Shown in pieces: positions 34,678 to 42,799 of a stretch of DNA of 64,000 bases (positions within the stretch are counted from its first letter, which is position 1; each line of letters begins with the position of its first letter). This stretch comes from Desertimonas flava (GTDB lineage: Bacteria; Actinomycetota; Acidimicrobiia; Acidimicrobiales; Ilumatobacteraceae). Below the pieces are notes generated by a model that did not search any database, was not told where the DNA came from, and worked only from the letters and a program-made list of their open reading frames with translations. Location of the stretch: NCBI RefSeq assembly GCF_003426815.1, contig NZ_QKYK01000005.1, positions 1 through 64,000 on the forward strand, given 5' to 3'. Position numbers and translations under genes: made by a program.

Positions 34678-34698
34678 CGTGGGTCCTGCGCCGTCCGC

Positions 34699-34905
34699 TC
34701 AGGGGCTCGGCGTCGGGATGGCGTTGGCGCCGTCCTGCATCTTGTTCCAGATGATCACGCCGACGGCGGCGGCGCCCACCACGGCGGCGCCGATCAGGAT
34801 GATCTGTTCCGCCGTGGCCGCCCCGCGGTCGTCCTCGCGGACCCGCCGCAGCAGGCGTGACGCTCGCGCCTCGAGATAGTGGCGGGTGATCGTGAACTGG
34901 CTCAT
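34699..34905 (-). CDS. flp: Flp-type major pilin
   Basis: 68 residues. A charged leader of about 28 residues ends in EDDRG, then AATAEQIILIGAAVVGAAAV, the hydrophobic Flp helix with Glu near +5 after the predicted cleavage Gly. Cleavage by the prepilin peptidase at 40229-40891 would give a mature pilin of about 40 residues, normal for Flp. AGGAG lies 7 bases before the ATG, the best ribosome-binding site of the operon. The 116-base leader before it suggests extra expression control of the major subunit. Confidence 0.85.
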   Translation of the reverse strand: MSQFTITRHYLEARASRLLRRVREDDRGAATAEQIILIGAAVVGAAAVGVIIWNKMQDGANAIPTPSP

Positions 34906-35021
34906 GTCGATGCTCCTGTGGCGCTTGGGGAACTGGTCGTGACTGGGTCTGCGTGGCGTGCCGGGCTGAACGGCCGGGAGAGGCGTGGAGGGTGGGGATG
35001 AACCGATCGACCTGCCGATCG

Positions 35022-35927
35022 TCACGGACCTCCCACCGTGATGTTGGTGACGAGCGGGTAGATCATGAAGAGGATGAAGCCCATGCCGAGCAGGACGAGC
35101 GGGGCGAACATCGCCTGGGACTGACGACGCGCCGTCGTCTCGGCCGCGGCCAGCGAGGCGGTGCGCAGCGCCCTCGCCTTGGCGGTGAGGCTCTTGCGGA
35201 CGGCTGCACCCGACTCGCCGGCCAACGATCCGGCAGCGGCGATCTCGCGCAGCTCCATCACGCCCATCCGCTCGCCCAACTCGTCGAGCGCGGTCCACAC
35301 CGCCTCGCCGGAGAGCCGGGCCTGCCACGTGGCGTTGCGCAGCTCATCGAACGCCGGTCCCCGACCGGCGTTCGCCGCCAGTTCCATCGCCGACTCGGGT
35401 CCTTCCTGGGCGGCGAGAAGGAGCACGAGAACGTCCAGATAGGCGCCGAGGGCATGACGGAAGTCCCGCCTCGCGGCGGCCGCTTCGGATCGCAGGAGAG
35501 CCCGCGGGAGGACGAATCCGGTCGCGGCGCCGGCCACGAGGAACCAGAGCGGGATGAGTGGGGGAAGCGGCGAGCCCGCCGCCGTGGCGATGGTCCACAG
35601 GACCGGACCAGCGAACGCCCCGCCGATGGCGCCGAGTACGCACACTCCGGCGTGGAGTTCGACCGGGCGATGCAGGATCGCCAGATCGGCGGTCGTGCGC
35701 GGATCGTCGAACATGCCACCGCGGGCCCGCTTGACGACCCACCGTCCGAGCCGCCCGGCGATCGAGTCGTCGACGGCACCGTCGAGCCCGACGAGCCGCC
35801 TCGGCTGCCCGGGAGCGTTGAGTCGGGCGAGGGCCGACGAGAGCGACCGCGGGGCCGGCCACACGGCATCGACGAGCAGCCACAGCCCGGCGGCGAACGC
35901 CACGGCGACGACCATCACCAGCAGCAT
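35022..35927 (-). CDS. tadC: Tad pilus inner-membrane platform protein TadC (type II secretion F domain)
   Basis: 301 residues. Membrane helices at the N-terminus (LLMLVMVVAVAFAAGLWLLV), in the middle and at the C-terminus (MFAPLVLLGMGFILFMIYPLV). The cytoplasmic T2SF domain contains RDFRHALGAYLDVLVLLLAA, GRGPAFDELRNATWQARLSGE and VMELREIAAAGSLAGESGAAV, which match TadC. Forms the assembly platform with TadB and is driven by TadA. ATG 35927 overlaps the tadB stop (TGATG). Confidence 0.85.
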   Translation of the reverse strand: MLLVMVVAVAFAAGLWLLVDAVWPAPRSLSSALARLNAPGQPRRLVGLDGAVDDSIAGRLGRWVVKRARGGMFDDPRTTADLAILHRPVELHAGVCVLGAIGGAFAGPVLWTIATAAGSPLPPLIPLWFLVAGAATGFVLPRALLRSEAAAARRDFRHALGAYLDVLVLLLAAQEGPESAMELAANAGRGPAFDELRNATWQARLSGEAVWTALDELGERMGVMELREIAAAGSLAGESGAAVRKSLTAKARALRTASLAAAETTARRQSQAMFAPLVLLGMGFILFMIYPLVTNITVGGP

Positions 35928-36778
35928 CAGGAGTCTCCCCCACCCACGCTGTCGGGCTCGAAGGTCAAGAACCGCGCCGGGCGCTCGTAGCGCGTCAGTC
36001 GCGACAGCCACCAGCCGCCGCCACCGAAGAACCCGGCGACGAGCAGCAGGACCAGCTGGCCGGTGGCGTCGTCGTAGGCGTCGAGGAACTCCGTGTCCCG
36101 GCCGAACAGAAGGATCGCCACGACGACGATGACGCTGAAGCCGATCACGAACCGCGCTTCGCTGCGGTGGCCGGCCCGCTCGGCATCGACGCGGAGCCGC
36201 ATCGCCGCCCGGTCGCGAATGGTCGACGCCAACTCGGACAGCAGCTCGCTCGTCCGCGACGACCGCTTCGTCGCCTCCAGCAGCACGGTCGCCACGAGAT
36301 CGCCCGACGGATCGTCCACGTCGTCGGCGAACTGCGCGATCGCCGTCGCCGGTCGCTGGCGGGCGAGGCGCGACGAGAGCGCCGTCACCTGCGGCCGCAA
36401 CGCCGCGGGGCACGTTCGAACCGTCGCCGAGATCGTGCCGACGATGCCCTGGTCGGCGGCGAGAAGATCGCGGAGCTGTTCACACCACGACGCCAGCGCC
36501 TCGATGCGCTCCTGCTCGGCCGCGGGGCGCAGACGCGGGTGGCGGGCGGCCCGCACGGCTGCGTAGGCGCCGATGCCGGAAGCCACTCCCGCGACGATCC
36601 AGCCGGTGCCGGCGATGGCGATCGATCCGGCGACGACGCCCAGAGCGAGCGGCACCAGCGCCTCGCGCCACGCTCCGTCCGCAGCCACGGGCGCCGCCCG
36701 ACCCGGAGAGTACGACGACCAGATGACCAGGACGCCGACCGCAGCGGCGCCGGCGAGCACTCCGACGACAAGGGCCAT
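35927..36778 (-). CDS. tadB: Tad pilus inner-membrane platform protein TadB
   Basis: 283 residues from ATG 36778; a GTG at 36784 overlapping the tadA stop is equally possible. Two N-terminal helices (MALVVGVLAGAAAVGVLVIW and LALGVVAGSIAIAGTGWIVA), a T2SF-type cytoplasmic domain (WCEQLRDLLAADQGIVGTIS, RTSELLSELASTIRDRAAM) and two C-terminal helices. Partner of TadC in the pilus platform. Follows tadA immediately. Confidence 0.82.
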   Translation of the reverse strand: MALVVGVLAGAAAVGVLVIWSSYSPGRAAPVAADGAWREALVPLALGVVAGSIAIAGTGWIVAGVASGIGAYAAVRAARHPRLRPAAEQERIEALASWCEQLRDLLAADQGIVGTISATVRTCPAALRPQVTALSSRLARQRPATAIAQFADDVDDPSGDLVATVLLEATKRSSRTSELLSELASTIRDRAAMRLRVDAERAGHRSEARFVIGFSVIVVVAILLFGRDTEFLDAYDDATGQLVLLLVAGFFGGGGWWLSRLTRYERPARFLTFEPDSVGGGDS

Positions 36779-36780
36779 CG

Positions 36781-38235
36781 TCACGACCGCCGATCCCCGT
36801 GGGGTGGGCCGTAGCCCGAACCGTTGACGGGAACGGTGGGCGAGCGGGGGACCCATCCCTGCGTGTGCCAATCCCAGCCCGAGCGAGCCAGCCGCTCACG
36901 GCGGGCGGACGACAGGGCATGCACCGGCTCGAGCTCTCCACTGGCGCCGATCCCCCACAGCTCGGTGGTGGCGACCCGACCCTGCTCCAGCCCGGTCACC
37001 TCGACGATCGAAGTACACGAGCGGTGCAGCCGACCGGCAGTCGACTCGTCACCGGAGAGGTGGACGATGATCGGCGAGGCCTCGGCGAGTCCGTAGTTGA
37101 TCGCTTCCACCGGAACGGGCGGGACCGACCCGAGCCCGTACTGCTCGAAGCGCCGGACCGCACCGCGCGCCGAACGGGCGTGGATGGTGCACCCCGAACC
37201 ACGGGTCGATCCGGAGAAGACGTCGAGGACCGGGCCCACCTCGTCGCCGAGCACTTCGCCGACGATCACCCGCGTCGGGTTGAGTCGGCGGGTGGCCCGA
37301 CGGATGAGATCGGCGACGGTCACCTCGCCCTCACCCTCGGCCGACGGCGGCCGGCTGTACAGGGCCACGACGTTCGGCAACCGGCTGCCGTTGTGCAAGC
37401 CGAGCTCGGTGATGAAGGCCTCGACAGTGATGACCCGCTGGTGGGGAGCGATGGCGTCGAAGCACACGGCGCGGAGGAAGGTGGTCTTGCCCGCATTGTG
37501 ATCGCCGGCGACGATGAGGTTCTCGCCGGCCCGGAAGGCGGCGACGATGAACTCGGCCGCCGCCGCCGGCAGCACGCCGAGCCGGACGAGGTCGTTCGTC
37601 GTCACGTCGAGGTGCCGATGGCGCCGGATGCACAGCGTCGGCTGCGTCGAGATGCCGCTGCCGGCGTCCCCGCCGAACACGGCGAACAGGCGGGACCCGT
37701 CGGGGAGCTGGAGGTCGAGCTGCGGGTGACGGGCGTCGAACTCGGCCTCGTTGTGCCCGAGCCGGCGGGCGGCCCGACGGATGAGATCGACGAGTTCGTC
37801 CTGGTCGGAGGCGATCGGTGTCCAGCGCACCTTCTCCCCACCGACGAACGTGACCCAGACGTTGTCGGGACCGTTGACGTCGATGTTCTCGACGTCGGGG
37901 TGTCCCCACAACGTGTCGAGTTCGCCGAGCCCGTAGACGTGGGCGATGACGGCATCGACGACGGCTTCACGCGCCGCTTCCGAGAGCGGCGACATGCCGC
38001 GGCCGACACGGGCCCGGTTGTACTCGTCGAGCTCCCGGTGGATGGCCGTCACCGACGAGACCTTCTCGGCGTCGGTGGTGACCCGGACACCGGCCGCCGC
38101 CTGCTCCTGCACACGAGCCGCCACCGCCTTGCCGACGGTGTCGGCGATGCGGCGGACGAGGCCGCGCAGCTCGGCGGTCGGGACCTCGCCGAAGGTCGCG
38201 TCGAACGGCCGATGGGGAGACGATTCGACGATCAC
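36781..38235 (-). CDS. tadA: Tad pilus ATPase TadA/CpaF
   Basis: 484 residues of the secretion ATPase family. An N-terminal domain is followed by NIDVNGPDNVWV, the Walker A loop VAGDHNAGKTTF (244-251, an unusual GDHNAGKT in place of GxTGSGKT but still GxxxxGKT), Walker B RVIVGEVLGDE (Glu327) and the His box GSGCTIHARSA. It powers Flp pilus extension at the TadB/TadC platform. Overlaps the cpaE-like gene upstream by four bases. Confidence 0.88.
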   Translation of the reverse strand: MIVESSPHRPFDATFGEVPTAELRGLVRRIADTVGKAVAARVQEQAAAGVRVTTDAEKVSSVTAIHRELDEYNRARVGRGMSPLSEAAREAVVDAVIAHVYGLGELDTLWGHPDVENIDVNGPDNVWVTFVGGEKVRWTPIASDQDELVDLIRRAARRLGHNEAEFDARHPQLDLQLPDGSRLFAVFGGDAGSGISTQPTLCIRRHRHLDVTTNDLVRLGVLPAAAAEFIVAAFRAGENLIVAGDHNAGKTTFLRAVCFDAIAPHQRVITVEAFITELGLHNGSRLPNVVALYSRPPSAEGEGEVTVADLIRRATRRLNPTRVIVGEVLGDEVGPVLDVFSGSTRGSGCTIHARSARGAVRRFEQYGLGSVPPVPVEAINYGLAEASPIIVHLSGDESTAGRLHRSCTSIVEVTGLEQGRVATTELWGIGASGELEPVHALSSARRERLARSGWDWHTQGWVPRSPTVPVNGSGYGPPHGDRRS

Positions 38236-39131
38236 GGGCGGGCCTCGGGTCGTTGGAGCGGTGCCGGATCCGGGCTCGTGGTCCCGGGCACCGGCGTGGA
38301 GAAGATGCGGCTGCGCACCGGATCGACGAGGGCCACCGGACCGCCGTCCATGTCGAGGCGGTCCTCGCTCCGGTCACGGTCCGCCACCGTGGTCGCCGCG
38401 GTGACGGCGGCAGGCAGCGACGCCGCGACCTGCTCCGAGAGCGTCGCTGCCGCCCGGGCGAGCGGGCTGCGCGCGGCACGCCGGCCGAGCGTCCAGCTTC
38501 CCGCGACGACGCCGGCGCCGGCCCGGTCGTCGGGCAGCGCGCCGAACAAGGGAACTCCCAGCGCCGCCTCGATCTCTCGCGCCGGGTACGGCTCCCCACC
38601 GACGAGCACGACGCCCACGCGAGGGCAGGCGCCACGGAGGGTGTCGAGCGCCTCGAGGGCTCGGTCGACGATGGCGACCGTCGCCGGCGCCGACTGCGCG
38701 GACTGCCGTACGAGCAGGACGGTGAGTTGGGCGCGCGACGCCCACACCGGCGCCGATTCGCCGACCCGACCGCAGTCGGCGAAGGCGATCACATCAGGCA
38801 TCGACGTGAGCAGGCCGGCGAAACCTCGAGCCGCCTCGGCGATCGTCGTTCGAGCCTCGGTGCCGCGGGCCGGGGCGACGAGCACCTGGAGACCCGACGG
38901 CAGCGCCTGCGCATGGTGGAGCAGACCCGTCCAGGACCGGTCCGACGCGGCAACCGCGGTGACCCACCCCGGAGCGATCCCGAGCTGCGCCCACGCTGCG
39001 ATGTCACCACCCGACGGATCGCACTCGGCGACGATCACGGCGGTGTTCGCCGGGGCCATGGCGCCCAGCAGCACCGACGTCGTGGTCGTTCCCGACGAAC
39101 CCGCCGGCGTGCACAGCGCGACGATGCTCAT
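38232..39131 (-). CDS. CpaE/TadZ-like MinD-family protein with altered P-loop
   Basis: 299 residues. The N-terminus has the place and shape of a deviant Walker A (IVALCTPAGSSGTTTTSVLL), but the signature and catalytic Lys are replaced, giving GSSGTTTTS. ECDPSGGDIAAWAQLG is the MinD-like switch I/II region. IAFADCGRVGES stands at the DxxG position, and VLLVRQSAQSAPATV follows as in MinD/ParA. In tad loci this protein localises the pilus machine at a pole. Loss of the Lys suggests ATP binding without hydrolysis, or no binding. The last 60 residues are extended and polar. Overlaps both neighbours by four bases. Confidence 0.75.
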   Translation of the reverse strand: MSIVALCTPAGSSGTTTTSVLLGAMAPANTAVIVAECDPSGGDIAAWAQLGIAPGWVTAVAASDRSWTGLLHHAQALPSGLQVLVAPARGTEARTTIAEAARGFAGLLTSMPDVIAFADCGRVGESAPVWASRAQLTVLLVRQSAQSAPATVAIVDRALEALDTLRGACPRVGVVLVGGEPYPAREIEAALGVPLFGALPDDRAGAGVVAGSWTLGRRAARSPLARAAATLSEQVAASLPAAVTAATTVADRDRSEDRLDMDGGPVALVDPVRSRIFSTPVPGTTSPDPAPLQRPEARP

Positions 39132-40021
39132 CCGCCACCGCCTCCTGGTGGTGGCGGGGCGGTCGGCTGGGCGCCCACCGCCGCAGCGGTGGTCGACGGT
39201 GCTGGTTCGCCTGCGCCGTCGCCCGGCTCGACGACGTCCGTCGCGGCGTCGGAGTCGGCGGCCGAGTTCCCGGCATCGCCGGCCGGGTCGGTCGTCGCCG
39301 TCGCACCGGGGAACGGGGCCGCAGGGTCGAGCACGCCGACGGACACGGCGCCAGCCGAACCGACCACGGCGACGAGGTCGGCCGGCACCTCCACGGACAG
39401 GGCGACCATGCCGCCGCTGCCGCTCGCACCCGACACGACGTCGGCGAGGTTCCTCGGCACGGCCGCAACCGTCGCCTCGACGAGCACGGGGACGGTCGAC
39501 GTCCCGGTCGCCTCCGGGAGGACGACGAGCACGATGCGTGACTGCTCGCGCAACCCGACCGGCACCTGTCCCGCCGGCACCTCGACCGACATCAACACCC
39601 GGTCGGGATCGACGAGTGGACGCGGCTGCACGCTCTCGTCGACGAGCAGGGCTCCTGCGGCGAGGCGAACCCTGGCGTACTGCCCGACGATCTCGTCGCG
39701 CCGTTCGGCGGCGATGGTCGGGATGTCGTCGTCGGACGAGATCGCCACGACCCGCAGGTCAGCCGACGTGATCTGCTCGCCGGCGAGTACGTTGCGCGCG
39801 ACGGCGAGCACCTCGGTCTTGTCGCCCAGCGAGGTGTACAACGCCAGCGCGGCCACGACCGCCGCCACGACGAGGAACGCCCCGACGAGCGCCCGCATCG
39901 GCCGATGCGGGCGCATTCGCAGCCCCGTCCCGCGAGCCTTCGCCAACACCGCCGCCGGAGATCCCGGAGTCGGCGCGACGGCGGCTCCGGCACCCGTGGA
40001 ACCGATCCGTGCCGCCGCCAT
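39128..40021 (-). CDS. CpaB/RcpC-like SAF-domain pilus protein
   Basis: 297 residues from ATG 40021; upstream in-frame starts exist to 40081. One membrane helix (RALVGAFLVVAAVVAALALYTSL) is followed by the SAF domain start VLAVARNVLAGEQITSADLR, with VRLAAGALLVDES and VLMSVEVPAGQVPVGLREQS, as in CpaB/RcpC, which gate or stabilise pilus subunits in the envelope. The C-terminus is a long Ala/Pro/Gly-rich tail ending in GGGGG. Separated from the prepilin peptidase gene by 207 bases with no other gene, so a promoter may lie there. Confidence 0.75.
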   Translation of the reverse strand: MAAARIGSTGAGAAVAPTPGSPAAVLAKARGTGLRMRPHRPMRALVGAFLVVAAVVAALALYTSLGDKTEVLAVARNVLAGEQITSADLRVVAISSDDDIPTIAAERRDEIVGQYARVRLAAGALLVDESVQPRPLVDPDRVLMSVEVPAGQVPVGLREQSRIVLVVLPEATGTSTVPVLVEATVAAVPRNLADVVSGASGSGGMVALSVEVPADLVAVVGSAGAVSVGVLDPAAPFPGATATTDPAGDAGNSAADSDAATDVVEPGDGAGEPAPSTTAAAVGAQPTAPPPPGGGGG

Positions 40022-40228
40022 CGTCGAGCTGCCGCCTCCCGGTGACTCCGCGCGCCTGGCCGCTCGTTCCCTCCTCAGCACGCCGCGCTCCGATCGTTCG
40101 GGCCGCGGCGCGCCCGGAGGTCCGCGAGCGGACTGCTCGCCGCAGCGGCAGGCGCCGGCGCGCCAGCCACTGTGACTCGAGGACGGGATGGATCGGTTGT
40201 CATGATCGGACCGCGCCGGGGTGAGCCG

Positions 40229-40891
40229 TCAGCGGTAGGCGTTCTGGAAGAGCTCGGGAGCGAGGATGGCGGCGGCGATCGCCATGGCGTAGCCGAGGGC
40301 GAGCATCGGGCCGAGGCGGACGTGACGAGCTCGGCGGGCCGCGGCGACGAGGACGGCGACGACGAATCCGACCATCACCATCACGAGGGCGGCGAGGGGC
40401 GCCACGTACCCGATCGCCAGGCCGCAGACGGCGAGGAGCTTCCAATCGCCGCCCCCGACCAGCCGCGGCGCGACGAGCCAGACGAGGAACAGGAACGGGG
40501 CGCCGCTGAGTACGAGCCCGGCGAGCAGGTCGGCCCCCAGCGGGCTCATCCGGCGGTCGTCGAGCGTGCCGACGAAGCCCCAGCCGCATCCGACGACGAC
40601 GAGCGCAGCGAGCACGAGGCCGTTGGGGATCCGCCCCGTGCGGTGGTCGGCGACGGCCGCGGCGACGGTGATGCCACCGACGGTGGCGAGGGGCAGCGCC
40701 ACGGCACCACCGGTGACGAGCCACGCGAGCCCGCCGGCGAGCACGGCAGCGGAGAGGACTGCCGTGACAACGCCGACGTCGCCGAGGCCGAGCGGCAGTT
40801 CCAGGCGGAGGGCGGCCGTGCTCGGGTCGAGCGGATAGGCGGACACTGACGGAGCGGACGCCGGACCACTGGGCGGGTGGATGCCGCTCAT
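40229..40891 (-). CDS. Prepilin peptidase (A24 family)
   Basis: 220 residues with about seven hydrophobic helices. The two catalytic aspartates of A24 peptidases are visible: AVADHRTGRIPNGLVL (Asp82) and RLVGGGDWKLLAV (GxGD, Asp149). It would cut the leaders of the Flp pilin and the TadE-like proteins. The size fits the short TadV/CpaA type without the methylase domain. First gene of the minus-strand tad operon. Confidence 0.88.
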   Translation of the reverse strand: MSGIHPPSGPASAPSVSAYPLDPSTAALRLELPLGLGDVGVVTAVLSAAVLAGGLAWLVTGGAVALPLATVGGITVAAAVADHRTGRIPNGLVLAALVVVGCGWGFVGTLDDRRMSPLGADLLAGLVLSGAPFLFLVWLVAPRLVGGGDWKLLAVCGLAIGYVAPLAALVMVMVGFVVAVLVAAARRARHVRLGPMLALGYAMAIAAAILAPELFQNAYR

Positions 40892-41259
40892 CGGATCCCG
40901 TCCCGCGGCGTGTGAGGAAGGGCCCCAAGCACCTCGGTTTCCACCGGTAGTTCGGCCATATCCTCACCCAAGGGATCCCCACCCCGAACTTCGACCGCGA
41001 CAATAGCCCATGGGAACGCGCCGTCTGCCGAGTGGCTCCGGGCGGCGGCGACGGGGACTCGGCGTCGTGTCACACTCACCCGGAGCGTCACCGGAACGGC
41101 GAAACGGAAAAGAAAATCCGCCGATGTCGCGGCACACTGCTGGCTCCGGAAGCGGCCTCCCGGACGATCGAGGCCGCGGCGGTCTCGGACCACACGAATC
41201 GGATCGGTGCTGATCGGGCGATTCGGCGTCACCCGCCTCACCAAAACCGAAGGACCACC
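40892..41259. other. Divergent intergenic region between the tad operon and a VUT transporter gene
   Basis: 368 bases without a credible gene. On the minus strand TATTGT near 41004-40999 is a possible tad promoter -10. Next to the + strand gene, TTCGG (41222-41226) and CCGAA (41247-41251) can pair just before the GAAGGA ribosome-binding site. No Rfam riboswitch was recognised by eye. Confidence 0.35.
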
Positions 41260-41973
41260 GTGACCATCGCTCCCCCGGCGACGCCCGCGTCCGGCGTCGC
41301 GGCCTCCCCGATCACCCTGACCATCTCGCGCGCCGCGCTCGTCGCCATCGGCGTCTACGTCGGCGTCCAGGTCATCTCGCAGGTGACCAGCCTCAAGATC
41401 GGGGTCGTCTTCGGCCGCGCCGTCGACATGGGGACGTTCCTCTATCCCATCACGTTCACGCTGCGCGACGTCGTGCACAAGGTGGCCGGCCGATCGGCGG
41501 CTCGCACGATGATCGCCACCAGCGCCGGCGTCAACGTGCTGCTCGCCGCCTACCTCGCCTGGACCGTCACCGTGGAGAGCGACGCCGACTGGGGACTCGG
41601 CGCCGCCTACGAGGCTGTGCTCGGACCGGTGTGGCGCATCGTCATCGCCTCGCTGCTGGCGATGATCGTCAGCGAGCTGATCGACACCGAGGTGTACCAC
41701 TGGTGGGTCACCCGCATCACCCGCCGTCACCAATGGGCCCGTGTGCTCGTCTCCAACGCCATCAGCGTGCCCGTCGACAACGCCATCTTCGCCGTCGGCG
41801 CCTTCGCCTCGCTCCCCCTGCTGCGCGCCAACGCTCTCGGCTGGGGCACCGTCTGGGACATCTTCCTCGTCAACCTCGTCATCAAGGGACTCGTCAGCGT
41901 CGCCTCGATCCCGCTCATCTACACCGTCCGCGACCGCCGCACCGACGACCACCCCGTGCCGCCCGCCCCGTGA
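41260..41973 (+). CDS. VUT-family membrane transporter (queuosine-precursor transporter type)
   Basis: 237 residues with about six hydrophobic helices. GRAVDMGTFLYPITFTLRDVVHKVAGRSAARTMI is the hallmark region of COG1738/YhhQ proteins (fixed acidic and Asp/His residues); LVSNAISVPVDNAIFAVGAF supports it. Characterised relatives import queuosine precursors, though not all family members need do so. GTG at 41260 with GAAGGA just upstream. Stands alone, divergent from the tad operon; a CCGAGT hairpin follows its stop. Confidence 0.8.
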   Translation: MTIAPPATPASGVAASPITLTISRAALVAIGVYVGVQVISQVTSLKIGVVFGRAVDMGTFLYPITFTLRDVVHKVAGRSAARTMIATSAGVNVLLAAYLAWTVTVESDADWGLGAAYEAVLGPVWRIVIASLLAMIVSELIDTEVYHWWVTRITRRHQWARVLVSNAISVPVDNAIFAVGAFASLPLLRANALGWGTVWDIFLVNLVIKGLVSVASIPLIYTVRDRRTDDHPVPPAP

Positions 41974-41986
41974 GGCACGCCTACGA

Positions 41987-42055
41987 CCCATCCGAGTGTG
42001 GACTGCCCGGCAGTCGGGCATTCCACACTCGGGCGCGGTTCAACACTCGGATGGG
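41987..42055. repeat. CCGAGT hairpin element, copy 2
   Basis: CCCATCCGAGTGT pairs with ACACTCGGATGGG over 13 bp; an inner GAATGCCC-like arm pair (GACTGCCCGG/GGGCATTC) is also present. Begins 14 bases after the VUT gene stop, so it may also serve as its terminator. Confidence 0.75.
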
Positions 42056-42080
42056 TGGGGGCTGAGCCGCGCCGACCTTT

Positions 42081-42123
42081 GTAGGGGAACCCCGCTACCC
42101 CCGTTCCCGCCCTCTCCTTACGT
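42081..42123 (+). promoter_or_regulatory. 18-bp activator-type box plus -10, upstream of the Ig-like protein gene
   Basis: GTAGGGGAACCCCGCTAC (42081-42098) matches the box at 48349-48366 in 15 of 18 positions. TTACGT (42118-42123) is a possible -10, which puts the box centre about 41 bases before the predicted start of transcription. Confidence 0.5.
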
Positions 42124-42193
42124 TGGCCACGAACACAACAACCGTCGCGTTCCCACCGAATCCGGGGCGCGATCCAACACAAGGAGGCCCCAC

Positions 42194-42742
42194 GTGGGAA
42201 CCGCAACCCCGACCATCGTCGGCAGCCCGATCGAAAATCCGATCGACGGTCCGATCGATGGCATCCCCAACCTGCCGGTGCACACCATCCTCGACGACAT
42301 CGCCGATGCGGTGGAGGACTACCTGTCGACCTACGTCACCGTCTCGTTCGTCGACGTCTCACCCGACGCCGGCACGTCGATCAACACCAACGAGGAGGTC
42401 GACTTCAAGCTGCAGATCTTCAACCGCGGTCCGCTCACGATGAAGGACGTCAAGCTCCGCATCATCTCCAAGAGCGGCGCCAAGGTGAAGGGCGCCGGCG
42501 CGGCCGACGTCTTCGACGGCGAGGCGTTCGCCAACACGATCGCCACGGTCGGTGGCCACGAGAACAAGACGACCGAGACCCTCCACCTCAAGGCTCCGGC
42601 CAGCACCAAGCCCGCCGGCACCGACCTCGTCGAGGCCTACGTCGACGAGTGGGATGCGCTGTGGACCTACACGCTGAACAAGTCGAGCGGTGCGTCCGAC
42701 GAGGCGCTCGGCGTGTACGAGGCGCAGGTCCACCCGCAGTAG
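42194..42742 (+). CDS. Unknown protein with Ig-like (CARDB/DUF11-type) domain
   Basis: 182 residues, not recognised. GTG start at 42194 with a perfect AAGGAGG six bases upstream, a strong site for this window. An acidic, Pro-rich head (VGSPIENPIDGPIDGIPNLP) and a short helix are followed by a beta-rich part: VTVSFVDVSPDAGTSINTNE, EVDFKLQIFNRGPLTMKDVK and TLHLKAPASTKPAGTDLVEA. This resembles CARDB/DUF11 domains that mediate surface interactions. No signal peptide is visible, so export would need another route. A box shared with the aminotransferase gene lies upstream, and two LAL regulators follow, so control by them is likely (inference). Confidence 0.6.
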   Translation: MGTATPTIVGSPIENPIDGPIDGIPNLPVHTILDDIADAVEDYLSTYVTVSFVDVSPDAGTSINTNEEVDFKLQIFNRGPLTMKDVKLRIISKSGAKVKGAGAADVFDGEAFANTIATVGGHENKTTETLHLKAPASTKPAGTDLVEAYVDEWDALWTYTLNKSSGASDEALGVYEAQVHPQ

Positions 42743-42784
42743 CCCGCACGGACAACCCCGGCGCTCACCGGACCGCCCGGTGGC

Positions 42785-42799
42785 TACCGTGGGCCGATG
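42785..42799 (+). promoter_or_regulatory. Leaderless-type -10 element before the first LAL regulator
   Basis: TACCGT (42785-42790), 6 bases, then the ATG at 42797; no ribosome-binding site. Confidence 0.45.

Noticed and set aside
41030-41260. preQ1 riboswitch before the VUT gene
   Set aside because: No recognisable aptamer consensus by eye; left as a question in the findings only.
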